From Streptomyces luteolifulvus (GTDB taxonomy: Bacteria; Actinomycetota; Actinomycetes; Streptomycetales; Streptomycetaceae): a stretch of DNA of 64,000 nucleotides. The notes beneath the pieces were generated by a model. That model ran no database searches. It saw only the letters and a list, made by a program, of their open reading frames with translations, and was not told the DNA's origin. Shown piece after piece: positions 16,885-24,423 of the stretch (position 1 is the first letter of the stretch; every line of letters starts with the position of its first letter). The stretch is from contig NZ_VZRB01000030.1 in the NCBI RefSeq assembly GCF_008806595.1, forward strand, positions 31,365 to 95,364, given 5' to 3'. Position numbers and translations under genes: made by a program.

Positions 16885-19800
16885 ATGCAGCACGGAACTC
16901 GGTACAGATCGGCGGTCCTCGGTGTGGCCGCCTTCGTGTTGGCGGTGGGTTTACCGGGGGCCGCCGTGGCGCTGCCGGTGGCGAAGCCGGGCGCCGACCG
17001 GGAGTTCGCCTCGTCGTTCGAGGCGGGCGATCCGGCGCCCGACTGGCTGAACACGGTCGACACGGCAGCGGACGGCGGCAAGCGGGCCTCCGGTGTCGAC
17101 GGCGGCTACAGCAGCGGCATTCCGGGCAATGTGACCGACCAGGTCACCGACGTCCGGGCGAGCGGCGAGCACTCGGGCGCCGGCGAGGTGAAGGAGAACC
17201 TCGTCGACGGAGAGCCGGGCACCAAGTGGCTGACCTTCGAGCCCGCCGGCTGGGTCGAATTCGACCTGGCCAAACCGGTGAAAATCGTGACATATGCACT
17301 CACTTCGGCCAATGACTACGCCGAGCGCGACCCGAAGGACTGGACCCTCCAGGGCTCCGCCGACGGCAAGGACTGGAAGACCCTCGACACCCGCGCCGGG
17401 CAATCCTTCGGCGAGCGGTTCCAGACAAAGACGTACGACCTCGCCGCACCGGCCGAGTACCAGCACTTCCGGCTCGACATCACCGGCAACGCCGGGGCCC
17501 CGGGCATCCTGCAGCTGGCCGACGTCCAGTTCTCCACGGGCGGCGGCGACGGGCCCGTACCGCAGGACATGCTCTCCCTGGTGGACCGCGGCCCGAGCGG
17601 CTCGCCGACCGCGAAGGCGGGCGCCGGCTTCACCGGCAAGCGGGCCCTGCGCTACGCCGGCCGGCACACGGCGGACGGGCGGGCGTACTCGTACAACAAG
17701 GTCTTCGACGTGGACGTGGCGGTGCGCAGGGACACCGAGCTGGCGTACCGGATCTTCCCGTCGATGGCCGGCGGCGACCGCGACTACGACGCCACGAACG
17801 TGGCGGTGGACCTGGCCTTCACGGACGGGACATATCTGAGCGACCTCGCCGCGAGGGACCAGCACGGATTCGCGCTGTCGCCGCGCGGGCAGGGCGCCGC
17901 CAAGGTGCTGTACGTCAACCAGTGGAACGACGTGGTCTCGCGGATCGGGTCGGTCGCGGCGGGAAGGACGGTCGACCGGATCCTCGTGGCATACGACTCG
18001 CCCGAGGGCCCGGCGAAGTTCCGCGGCTGGCTGGACGACGTGACGCTGCGGGTCGCCCCTGCACAAAAGCGCAAGGCCCATCTGTCGGACTACGCGCTGA
18101 CCACCCGCGGCACCCACTCCAGCAGCGGTTTCTCCCGCGGCAACAACTTCCCGGCGACCGCGGTCCCGCACGGCTTCAACTTCTGGACGCCGGTGACCAA
18201 CGCGTCCTCGCTGAACTGGCTGTACGACTATGCACGCGCGAACAACGCGGACAATCTGCCGACCGTCCAGGCCTTCAGCGCCAGCCACGAGCCGAGCCCC
18301 TGGATGGGCGACCGGCAGACCTTCCAGGTCATGCCGTCCGCCGCGGCGGGGACGCCCGAGACGGGGCGTGCGGCCCGTGAGCTCGCCTTCCGGCACGAGA
18401 ACGAGACCGCGCGGCCGTACTACTACGGGGTCCGGTTCGAGAACGGGCTGAAGGCGGAGATGACCCCGACCGACCACGCGGCCGTGCTCCGCTTCACCTA
18501 CCCCGGCGGCGACGCGAGCGTCCTGTTCGACAACGTGACCGACCAGGCGGGCCTCACGCTCGACAAGGACGCCTCAGTGATCACCGGCTACTCGGACGTG
18601 AAGTCCGGCCTGTCGACCGGGGCCACCCGGCTCTTCGTGTACGGGGTGTTCGACAGGCCGGTGACCGCCGGCGACTCCAGCGGGGTCAAGGGGTATCTGC
18701 GGTTCGCCGCCGGTGAGGACCGCACGGTGACCCTGCGCCTGGCCACCTCGCTCATCAGCATCGACCAGGCGAAGGACAACCTGCGCCAGGAGGTCCCGGA
18801 CGGCACCTCCTTCGAGACGGTGCGGTCGCGGGCCCAGCGGGCATGGGACCGGCTGCTCGGCAAGGTCGAGGTCAAGGGTGCGACGCCGGAGCAGCTGACC
18901 ACGTTGTACTCCAGTCTGTACCGGCTGTATCTGTACCCCAACTCCGGTTTCGAGAAGGTCGGTTCGAAGGACCAGTACGCCTCCCCCTTCTCGCCGATGC
19001 CCGGTCCCGACACCCCGACGCACACCGGCGCGAAGATCGTGGACGGCAAGGTGTACGTCAACAACGGCTTCTGGGACACCTATCGGACGACCTGGCCCGC
19101 CTACTCACTCCTGACACCCGGTCAGGCGGGCGAGATGGTGGACGGGTTCGTGCAGCAGTACAAGGACGGCGGCTGGACCTCGCGCTGGTCCTCGCCCGGG
19201 TACGCGGACCTGATGACGGGCACCTCCTCGGACGTCGCGTTCGCGGACGCGTACGTCAAGGGCGTGGACTTCGACGCGAAGGCGGCGTACGAGGCGGCCC
19301 TGAAGAACGCGACGGTCGTGCCGCCCACCTCGGGCGTCGGCCGCAAGGGCATGGCGACCTCGCCCTTCCTCGGCTACACGAGCACCGACACGCACGAGGG
19401 CCTGTCGTGGGCCCTGGAAGGCTTCCTCAACGACTACGGCATCGCCGGGATGGGCCGGACCCTGTACGAGAAGACCGGCGAGAAGCGCTACCAGGAGGAG
19501 TCCGCGTACTTCCTCGACCGCGCCCAGGACTACGTCAACCTGTTCGACTCCAAGGCCGGCTTCTTCCAGGGCCGCGACCACAAGGGCGAGTGGCGCGTCG
19601 CGTCGGAGAAGTACGACCCGCGTGTGTGGGGCTACGACTACACCGAGACCAACGGCTGGGGCTACGCCTTCACCGCCCCGCAGGACAGCCAGGGCCTGGC
19701 CAATCTGTACGGCGGCCGGAGCAGGCTCGCCGAGAAGCTGGACGAGTACTTCGCCACCCCGGAGACGGCCTCGCCCGACTTCGTCGGCTCCTACGGCGGG

Positions 19801-20685
19801 GTCATCCATGAGATGACGGAGGCACGGGATGTCCGGATGGGCATGTACGGGCACTCCAACCAGGTCGCGCACCATGTGAACTACATGTACGACGCGGCCG
19901 GACAGCCGTGGAAGACACAGCGGAACGTCCGCGAGGTGCTCTCGCGGCTGTACACCGGCAGCAGGATCGGCCAGGGCTACCACGGCGACGAGGACAACGG
20001 CGAGCAGTCGGCCTGGTACCTGTTCTCCGCGCTGGGCTTCTACCCGCTGGTGATGGGCAGCGGCGAGTACGCGATCGGCTCCCCGCTGTTCACCGAGGCG
20101 ACGGTCCATCTGGAGAACGGCCGGGATCTGGTCGTCAGGGCGCCCAGGAACAGCGCGCGGAACCTGTACGTTCAGGGCCTGAAGGTCAACGGCCGTACCT
20201 GGACGTCGACTTCGCTGCCCCACTCGCTGCTCGCGAAGGGCGGGGTGCTGGACTTCGACATGGGGCCGCGGCCGTCCTCCTGGGGCACCGGCAAGAACGC
20301 GGCGCCGGTGTCCATCACCCGGGACGACGAGGTGCCCACGCCCCGTGCGGACGTGCTGAAGGGTGACGGCGCCCTGTTCGACAACACCTCGGCGACGGAT
20401 GCGAGCGCGTCCGGCTCCGTGGACCTGCCGGTGGCCGAGGCCGCCGAGCCCGTCCAGTACACCCTGACCTCGTCCGCCGATCACACCAAGGCACCGACCG
20501 GGTGGACCCTCCAGGGCTCCTCGGACGGCACCACCTGGCAGACCCTGGACCACCGCTCCGGTGAATCGTTCAGGTGGGACCGGCAGACCAGGGCGTTCAC
20601 CATCGGCGCACCGGGGACCTACGCGAAGTACCGACTGGTCCTCGACGGCGAGCCGACGCTGGCGGAGGTGGAGCTGCTGGCCTGA
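16885..20685 (+). CDS. secreted GH92 alpha-mannosidase with two F5/8-type C domains
   Basis: GH92 enzymes are calcium-dependent exo-alpha-mannosidases that trim mannose from N-glycans or mannans. The 1266-residue protein begins with a signal peptide (MQHGTRYRSAVLG to about AVALP). Next comes a discoidin/CBM32-like domain (about 80-215: YAERDPKDWTLQGSADGKDW, QHFRLDITGNAG). A beta-sandwich and the large (alpha/alpha)6 catalytic domain follow, with GFWDTYRTTWPAYSLL, GWTSRWSSPGYADLM and GDEDNGEQSAWYLFSALGFYP. A second discoidin-like domain ends it (GWTLQGSSDG-type repeat). ATG at 16885 follows GGGAGGG. The frame extends 22 codons further upstream, across the LacI-type palindrome, and that part is not expected to be translated. 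Linkage specificity is not resolved. Confidence 0.92.
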   Translation: MQHGTRYRSAVLGVAAFVLAVGLPGAAVALPVAKPGADREFASSFEAGDPAPDWLNTVDTAADGGKRASGVDGGYSSGIPGNVTDQVTDVRASGEHSGAGEVKENLVDGEPGTKWLTFEPAGWVEFDLAKPVKIVTYALTSANDYAERDPKDWTLQGSADGKDWKTLDTRAGQSFGERFQTKTYDLAAPAEYQHFRLDITGNAGAPGILQLADVQFSTGGGDGPVPQDMLSLVDRGPSGSPTAKAGAGFTGKRALRYAGRHTADGRAYSYNKVFDVDVAVRRDTELAYRIFPSMAGGDRDYDATNVAVDLAFTDGTYLSDLAARDQHGFALSPRGQGAAKVLYVNQWNDVVSRIGSVAAGRTVDRILVAYDSPEGPAKFRGWLDDVTLRVAPAQKRKAHLSDYALTTRGTHSSSGFSRGNNFPATAVPHGFNFWTPVTNASSLNWLYDYARANNADNLPTVQAFSASHEPSPWMGDRQTFQVMPSAAAGTPETGRAARELAFRHENETARPYYYGVRFENGLKAEMTPTDHAAVLRFTYPGGDASVLFDNVTDQAGLTLDKDASVITGYSDVKSGLSTGATRLFVYGVFDRPVTAGDSSGVKGYLRFAAGEDRTVTLRLATSLISIDQAKDNLRQEVPDGTSFETVRSRAQRAWDRLLGKVEVKGATPEQLTTLYSSLYRLYLYPNSGFEKVGSKDQYASPFSPMPGPDTPTHTGAKIVDGKVYVNNGFWDTYRTTWPAYSLLTPGQAGEMVDGFVQQYKDGGWTSRWSSPGYADLMTGTSSDVAFADAYVKGVDFDAKAAYEAALKNATVVPPTSGVGRKGMATSPFLGYTSTDTHEGLSWALEGFLNDYGIAGMGRTLYEKTGEKRYQEESAYFLDRAQDYVNLFDSKAGFFQGRDHKGEWRVASEKYDPRVWGYDYTETNGWGYAFTAPQDSQGLANLYGGRSRLAEKLDEYFATPETASPDFVGSYGGVIHEMTEARDVRMGMYGHSNQVAHHVNYMYDAAGQPWKTQRNVREVLSRLYTGSRIGQGYHGDEDNGEQSAWYLFSALGFYPLVMGSGEYAIGSPLFTEATVHLENGRDLVVRAPRNSARNLYVQGLKVNGRTWTSTSLPHSLLAKGGVLDFDMGPRPSSWGTGKNAAPVSITRDDEVPTPRADVLKGDGALFDNTSATDASASGSVDLPVAEAAEPVQYTLTSSADHTKAPTGWTLQGSSDGTTWQTLDHRSGESFRWDRQTRAFTIGAPGTYAKYRLVLDGEPTLAEVELLA

Positions 20686-20698
20686 TCCGCCTGACGGA

Positions 20699-20735
20699 CG
20701 AGGGGGCGGACCCGCGAGCCGGGTCCGCCCCCTCG
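20699..20735. terminator. bidirectional terminator between the two GH92 genes
   Basis: CGAGGGGGCGGACCCG and its exact complement form a 16-bp stem with loop CGAGC, between stops at 20685 and 20747. Confidence 0.9.
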
Positions 20736-20746
20736 GGTGTGCAGGC

Positions 20747-23700
20747 TCAGCCGGTGGCGAGGGTGAAGACGTGTAGGTCCGTGTCCTGCGGCAGCTTCAC
20801 GCTCTTGATGGTCCTGCCGCCCGGCGCCTCGTAGGGCTTGGTCGCGAAGACGTACGTCGCCACCGGGTCCTTGTCCGCGCCCGCGACATTGCGGTACGCG
20901 CTCTTGGCGACGACCTCGTTGCCGTACTGGACGGTGCCGCCGCCTCCGCCGACGGTCCAGTCGGTGAAGGAGAGGTCGATCGTGTCGGTGGTGCCGTCCG
21001 TGTAGGTGACGGTGGCCTTGGACTGCTGGTTGCCGTTGACGCCGCTGCCGATGAAGGACAACGTGCCTGCGGGGTCGGTGAGTTCGACGACCTGACCGGC
21101 CGCCGAGGCGTTGTCCGGGCGGCCGCTCGGGGAGTCGGGCCAGGTGAAGGCCAGGCCGTTCACCGTGCCCTGCGCGCCGGGCGTGAGCCCTGCCGCACCG
21201 AGCGCCCGGCGGGAGTAGCTCCAGCCGCCGCCGTCGTAGTCGGCCTCGTCGTGGTCGCCGGTGTCGTCGGAGATGCCGGTGTTGTTGTAGGCCGCGAGGA
21301 GAGTGCCGGGGGCGGCCACGGTCAGCGAGACCGGCTGTTCGTACGCGGTGTCCCCCGAGGTCACCATGACCTTGACGGTGTCGAAGCCCTGGTGGATGTC
21401 GTCGGCCGCGGTCAGAGTGATCTCCTGTGAGCCGTCGGTCACGGAGCCCTCGGCCGGAGTGGCCGTGATGCCGTCCGGGGTCTCGACACGGAAGCGCACC
21501 TCGGGGCCGGTGCCGCCGCTCAGCGACAGGGCGCGGATGCCCACCTCGGTGCTGCCGCCGGGCGCGACGGTCGCCGTGGTCGGGCCGACCCCGATCTGGT
21601 ACGGCTGTTCGCCCGCGCGGAAGGAGGGCGGGGCGTCGGACGGGGAGCTCCCCCAGGCCCTGTCGGGCGTACCGGAGAGCGTGTAGTCGAGCCGTCCGCC
21701 CTCCCGCACGAAGGACGCGGGCAGCCAAGGACGGTCACTGGTACGGCCGTTCACCCTCAAGGACCTGATGTACGGCGCGTCGGCGCCGGCACCCTCCGCG
21801 CGCACCGAGATGTCGTTGCCGTACGGGCGGTCGATCTCGACGCGCGGGAACAGCGGTGAGGCGAGGACGAGTTCGGCGCGGGAGGGCACCTGGGGGTACA
21901 TGCCGAGCGCGGAGAACACGTACCAGGACGACATCGCGCCGAGATCGTCGTTGCCGGGGATTCCACCGGGTCCGGTCGACCAGAGCTCGCGCATCGCGGC
22001 GCGGACCGTCTCCTGCGTCTTGTACGGCGTGCCCGCGTAGGCATACAGATAGGGCACGTTGATCGACGGCTCGTTGTCCAGCTCGGACTTCTCGCCGCCG
22101 CTGCCTGTGAAGGCCCAGCCGCCGTCTGCGTCGTGGAAGAAGGCGTCGAGGCGGGCCGAGGCCTTGTCCGTGCCGCCCATCGCCGCGAACAGTCCGGCCG
22201 GGTTGTGCTGGACCATCCAGGTGTACTGGGCCGCCGTACCCTCGACGAATCCGTTGCCGGTGGCCGGGGTGAAGCCCGTTACCCAGCTGCCGTCGGCCTT
22301 GCGGTTGGCGATGTAACCGCCGCCCGGATCGGCGGCGATGTTGAAGTTGTTCTGCCACCACTGCGAGCGCCGGGCGAAGGTGTCGGCGGTCTCCTTCTCC
22401 CCCGCGGCGCGGGCGAGTTGGGACAGCGCGAAGTCGGCGCCGGACATCTCCAGCGTCTCGGCCGCGCCGCCCCAGGCGTTGGAGACGGACGGCATGTGGT
22501 GCAGCTTCAGGTACTTGTCGAGGGAGGGCCGCTGGCCCACGGACATCACGGGTTTTCCGGCCGACGACAGATCCTGCTCCGTGGGCACCGTCGCCGCCCG
22601 GACCAGGGAGTCCAGGGCGCCGCGCAGGTCGAAGCCGGTGCCGCCGAAGGCCCGGATGCCCGCCAGGGCGGCGGGTGAGGGGTCGCCGTTCATCACATGG
22701 GTGCCGCTCGCGCCGTGCAGCCAGCGGTCCCAGATCCCGCCGTTCTGGCGCGCGAGTTCGTACAGCGACTGGGCGATGTCGGAGCCGGTGCGGGGGCCGA
22801 GGAGGGTCAGCAGCTGCACCTGGTCGCGGTAGACGTCCCAGCCGGAGAAGGTGCCGTACTGGGCCTGGTGGCCGCGGGTGACGGTGTGCACCTTTCCGTC
22901 GCCGCCCCGGTATCTGCGGTCGGCGTCGCTGATGACGTTCGGGTGCAGCAGGGAGTGGTACAGGGCCGTGTAGAAGGTGGTGCGCTCGGCCTCGGTGCCG
23001 CCGCCGACCCGGATCGCGTCGAGTCGGTCGCGCCAGGCCCGGCGGGCGGCGTCCCGGACGGCCTCGAAGGAGCGGTACGACGGGTTCTCCACCGCGAGAT
23101 TCGCCGCGGCGCCCGCGCGGCTGACGTAGGAGATGCCGACCTTCACGCCCACCGCGTCGGTCCCGGGCGCGAACTCTACGTAGCCGCCCGCGCCCTTGCC
23201 CGCGACGGGCCGCCCGCCGTTCGAGAAGCCGCCCGTGCCGCCGCCGGCGGAGGTGGAGCCGGGGTTCAGCCTGTCGTCCTGCCAGGTGCCGGTCGCCTTG
23301 AAGGGGCGGTCGAAGCGGGCGGTGAAGTGGAGGGTGTAGTAGGCGCGCCGCCCTTCGGGGTCGAGATAGCCGCAGAAGTTGCCCGAGGTGACGGAACCGG
23401 AGACGGTGCGGGTGACCGGGTCGATCTCGACCGAGGAGTCGGTGGAACCCACCTCGGAGTTGGCGGTGCGGATGAGCAGGGAGGCCGGCTTGTCGCCCGG
23501 GTACGTGAAGCGGGCGGAACCCGTGCGTGCCGTGGCCGTCAGGTCGGCGGTGACGCCTGAGGAAAGGCCCACCTTGTAGTGGCCGGGCTCCGCGGTCTCG
23601 TCGGCGTGGCCGAAGCCCGACGCGTACACGGCGTCCTTGGTGTCGCTCGCCGGGGAGGAGGTGACCTGGCCGGCGTACGGGAAGAACGGGATGTCGCCGC

Positions 23701-24019
23701 TGCCGCCCGCGCAGCCCGTGCCGGACATATGGGTCAGGCTGAAGCCGCGGATGCGGGTGGCGTCGTAGTGGTAGCCGCCCGGGGCGGCCGTCCGGGTGGC
23801 GTCGCCCCGGGTGTTCTCGGGGCTCCAGGAGAGCATGCCGAACGGGACGACGGCGCCCGGGAAGACATTGCCGCCGTTCTTGGTGCCGATGAGCGGATCG
23901 ACGTATGCGATGGGATCGTCGACGAGTTCGGGCGGTGCGTCGGGCGCCGCGAGGGCGGGGGTGGCACCGCCGGCCGCCAGAACTGCGGCCAGCAGCAGGG
24001 ACAGGGGACGTAAGCGCAT
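20747..24019 (-). CDS. secreted GH92 alpha-mannosidase with NEW3-like and C-terminal beta domains
   Basis: This is a second GH92 exo-alpha-mannosidase (1090 residues), convergent with the first and only distantly similar to it. A signal peptide MRLRPLSLLLAAVLAAGG is followed by the family start YVDPLIGTKNGGNVFPGAVVPFGM. The catalytic domain has GWDVYRDQVQLLTLL, ASGTHVMNGDPS and GNDDLGAMSSWYVFSALGMYP, close to the canonical alpha-1,2-mannosidase type. After about residue 770 come a NEW3-like domain (GGSTEVGIRALSLSGG) and a C-terminal beta domain (YNNTGISDDTGDHDEADYDG) that may bind sugar. ATG at 24019 has AAGGAGAA upstream. An open frame runs 113 codons further, across operator sequence, and is discounted. 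Two LacI-type palindromes lie upstream. Confidence 0.92.
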   Translation of the reverse strand: MRLRPLSLLLAAVLAAGGATPALAAPDAPPELVDDPIAYVDPLIGTKNGGNVFPGAVVPFGMLSWSPENTRGDATRTAAPGGYHYDATRIRGFSLTHMSGTGCAGGSGDIPFFPYAGQVTSSPASDTKDAVYASGFGHADETAEPGHYKVGLSSGVTADLTATARTGSARFTYPGDKPASLLIRTANSEVGSTDSSVEIDPVTRTVSGSVTSGNFCGYLDPEGRRAYYTLHFTARFDRPFKATGTWQDDRLNPGSTSAGGGTGGFSNGGRPVAGKGAGGYVEFAPGTDAVGVKVGISYVSRAGAAANLAVENPSYRSFEAVRDAARRAWRDRLDAIRVGGGTEAERTTFYTALYHSLLHPNVISDADRRYRGGDGKVHTVTRGHQAQYGTFSGWDVYRDQVQLLTLLGPRTGSDIAQSLYELARQNGGIWDRWLHGASGTHVMNGDPSPAALAGIRAFGGTGFDLRGALDSLVRAATVPTEQDLSSAGKPVMSVGQRPSLDKYLKLHHMPSVSNAWGGAAETLEMSGADFALSQLARAAGEKETADTFARRSQWWQNNFNIAADPGGGYIANRKADGSWVTGFTPATGNGFVEGTAAQYTWMVQHNPAGLFAAMGGTDKASARLDAFFHDADGGWAFTGSGGEKSELDNEPSINVPYLYAYAGTPYKTQETVRAAMRELWSTGPGGIPGNDDLGAMSSWYVFSALGMYPQVPSRAELVLASPLFPRVEIDRPYGNDISVRAEGAGADAPYIRSLRVNGRTSDRPWLPASFVREGGRLDYTLSGTPDRAWGSSPSDAPPSFRAGEQPYQIGVGPTTATVAPGGSTEVGIRALSLSGGTGPEVRFRVETPDGITATPAEGSVTDGSQEITLTAADDIHQGFDTVKVMVTSGDTAYEQPVSLTVAAPGTLLAAYNNTGISDDTGDHDEADYDGGGWSYSRRALGAAGLTPGAQGTVNGLAFTWPDSPSGRPDNASAAGQVVELTDPAGTLSFIGSGVNGNQQSKATVTYTDGTTDTIDLSFTDWTVGGGGGTVQYGNEVVAKSAYRNVAGADKDPVATYVFATKPYEAPGGRTIKSVKLPQDTDLHVFTLATG

Positions 24020-24136
24020 GGCGCGGCTCTTCTCCTTCGGACGGGTCGCGCACCACGGGTCGCACAAGCCGCAGGGACAGTAGCGTGCGCCACCGGTGGC
24101 ACGGAAGGGCGCGTACAAGAGAGCTGCACCTCGCTT

Positions 24137-24148
24137 GACATCGTTGTC
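24137..24148. promoter_or_regulatory. LacI-type operator 1 upstream of GH92 gene 2
   Basis: GACATCGTTGTC differs by one base from the perfect palindrome GACAACGTTGTC. It overlaps a plus-strand TTGACA (24135-24140), so a bound repressor could block a promoter there. Its centre is 45 bp from the second copy. Confidence 0.6.
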
Positions 24149-24180
24149 GGTTCGGGCGGTAGAGTCATGTCCGGACCATC

Positions 24181-24194
24181 CGACAACGTTGTCG
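24181..24194. promoter_or_regulatory. LacI-type operator 2 between GH92 gene 2 and PP2C gene
   Basis: CGACAACGTTGTCG is a perfect 14-bp palindrome containing the same 12-bp core as the site before GH92 gene 1. Paired copies 45 bp apart suggest cooperative binding. Confidence 0.65.
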
Positions 24195-24221
24195 CACCGC
24201 GCGCGTCGCCACAAGCCACCC

Positions 24222-24267
24222 AAAGGGCGCGAGGAGCTGCGCGCCCAGCCACAGCGGACTCGCAGCC
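24222..24267. repeat. interspersed repeat, diverged copy
   Basis: AAAGGGCGCGAGGAGCTGCG followed by CGCCCAGCCACAG is a diverged member of the GGGGCGCGGGGAACTGC family seen at 8092. It lies between the LacI operators and the PP2C gene. The remaining 155 bp before the gene show no further feature. Confidence 0.5.
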
Positions 24268-24423
24268 GCGACAGGAGCACTCCCGCCCCTGCCGTGAAGC
24301 CGGGGCGCCCTGGTGGACGCTCCGTACGGCCCGTACAGGCGCGACCACAGGAGCGCACCTACGGTGTCCAACTGGTGGACCATCCATAGCCAGCCAGGAT
24401 TCGCCGCTGCTAGAAATACCCGC

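Noticed and set aside
24020..24358. N-terminal extension of GH92 gene 2 by 113 codons
   Set aside because: It crosses two operators and precedes a clear signal peptide with its own ribosome site.
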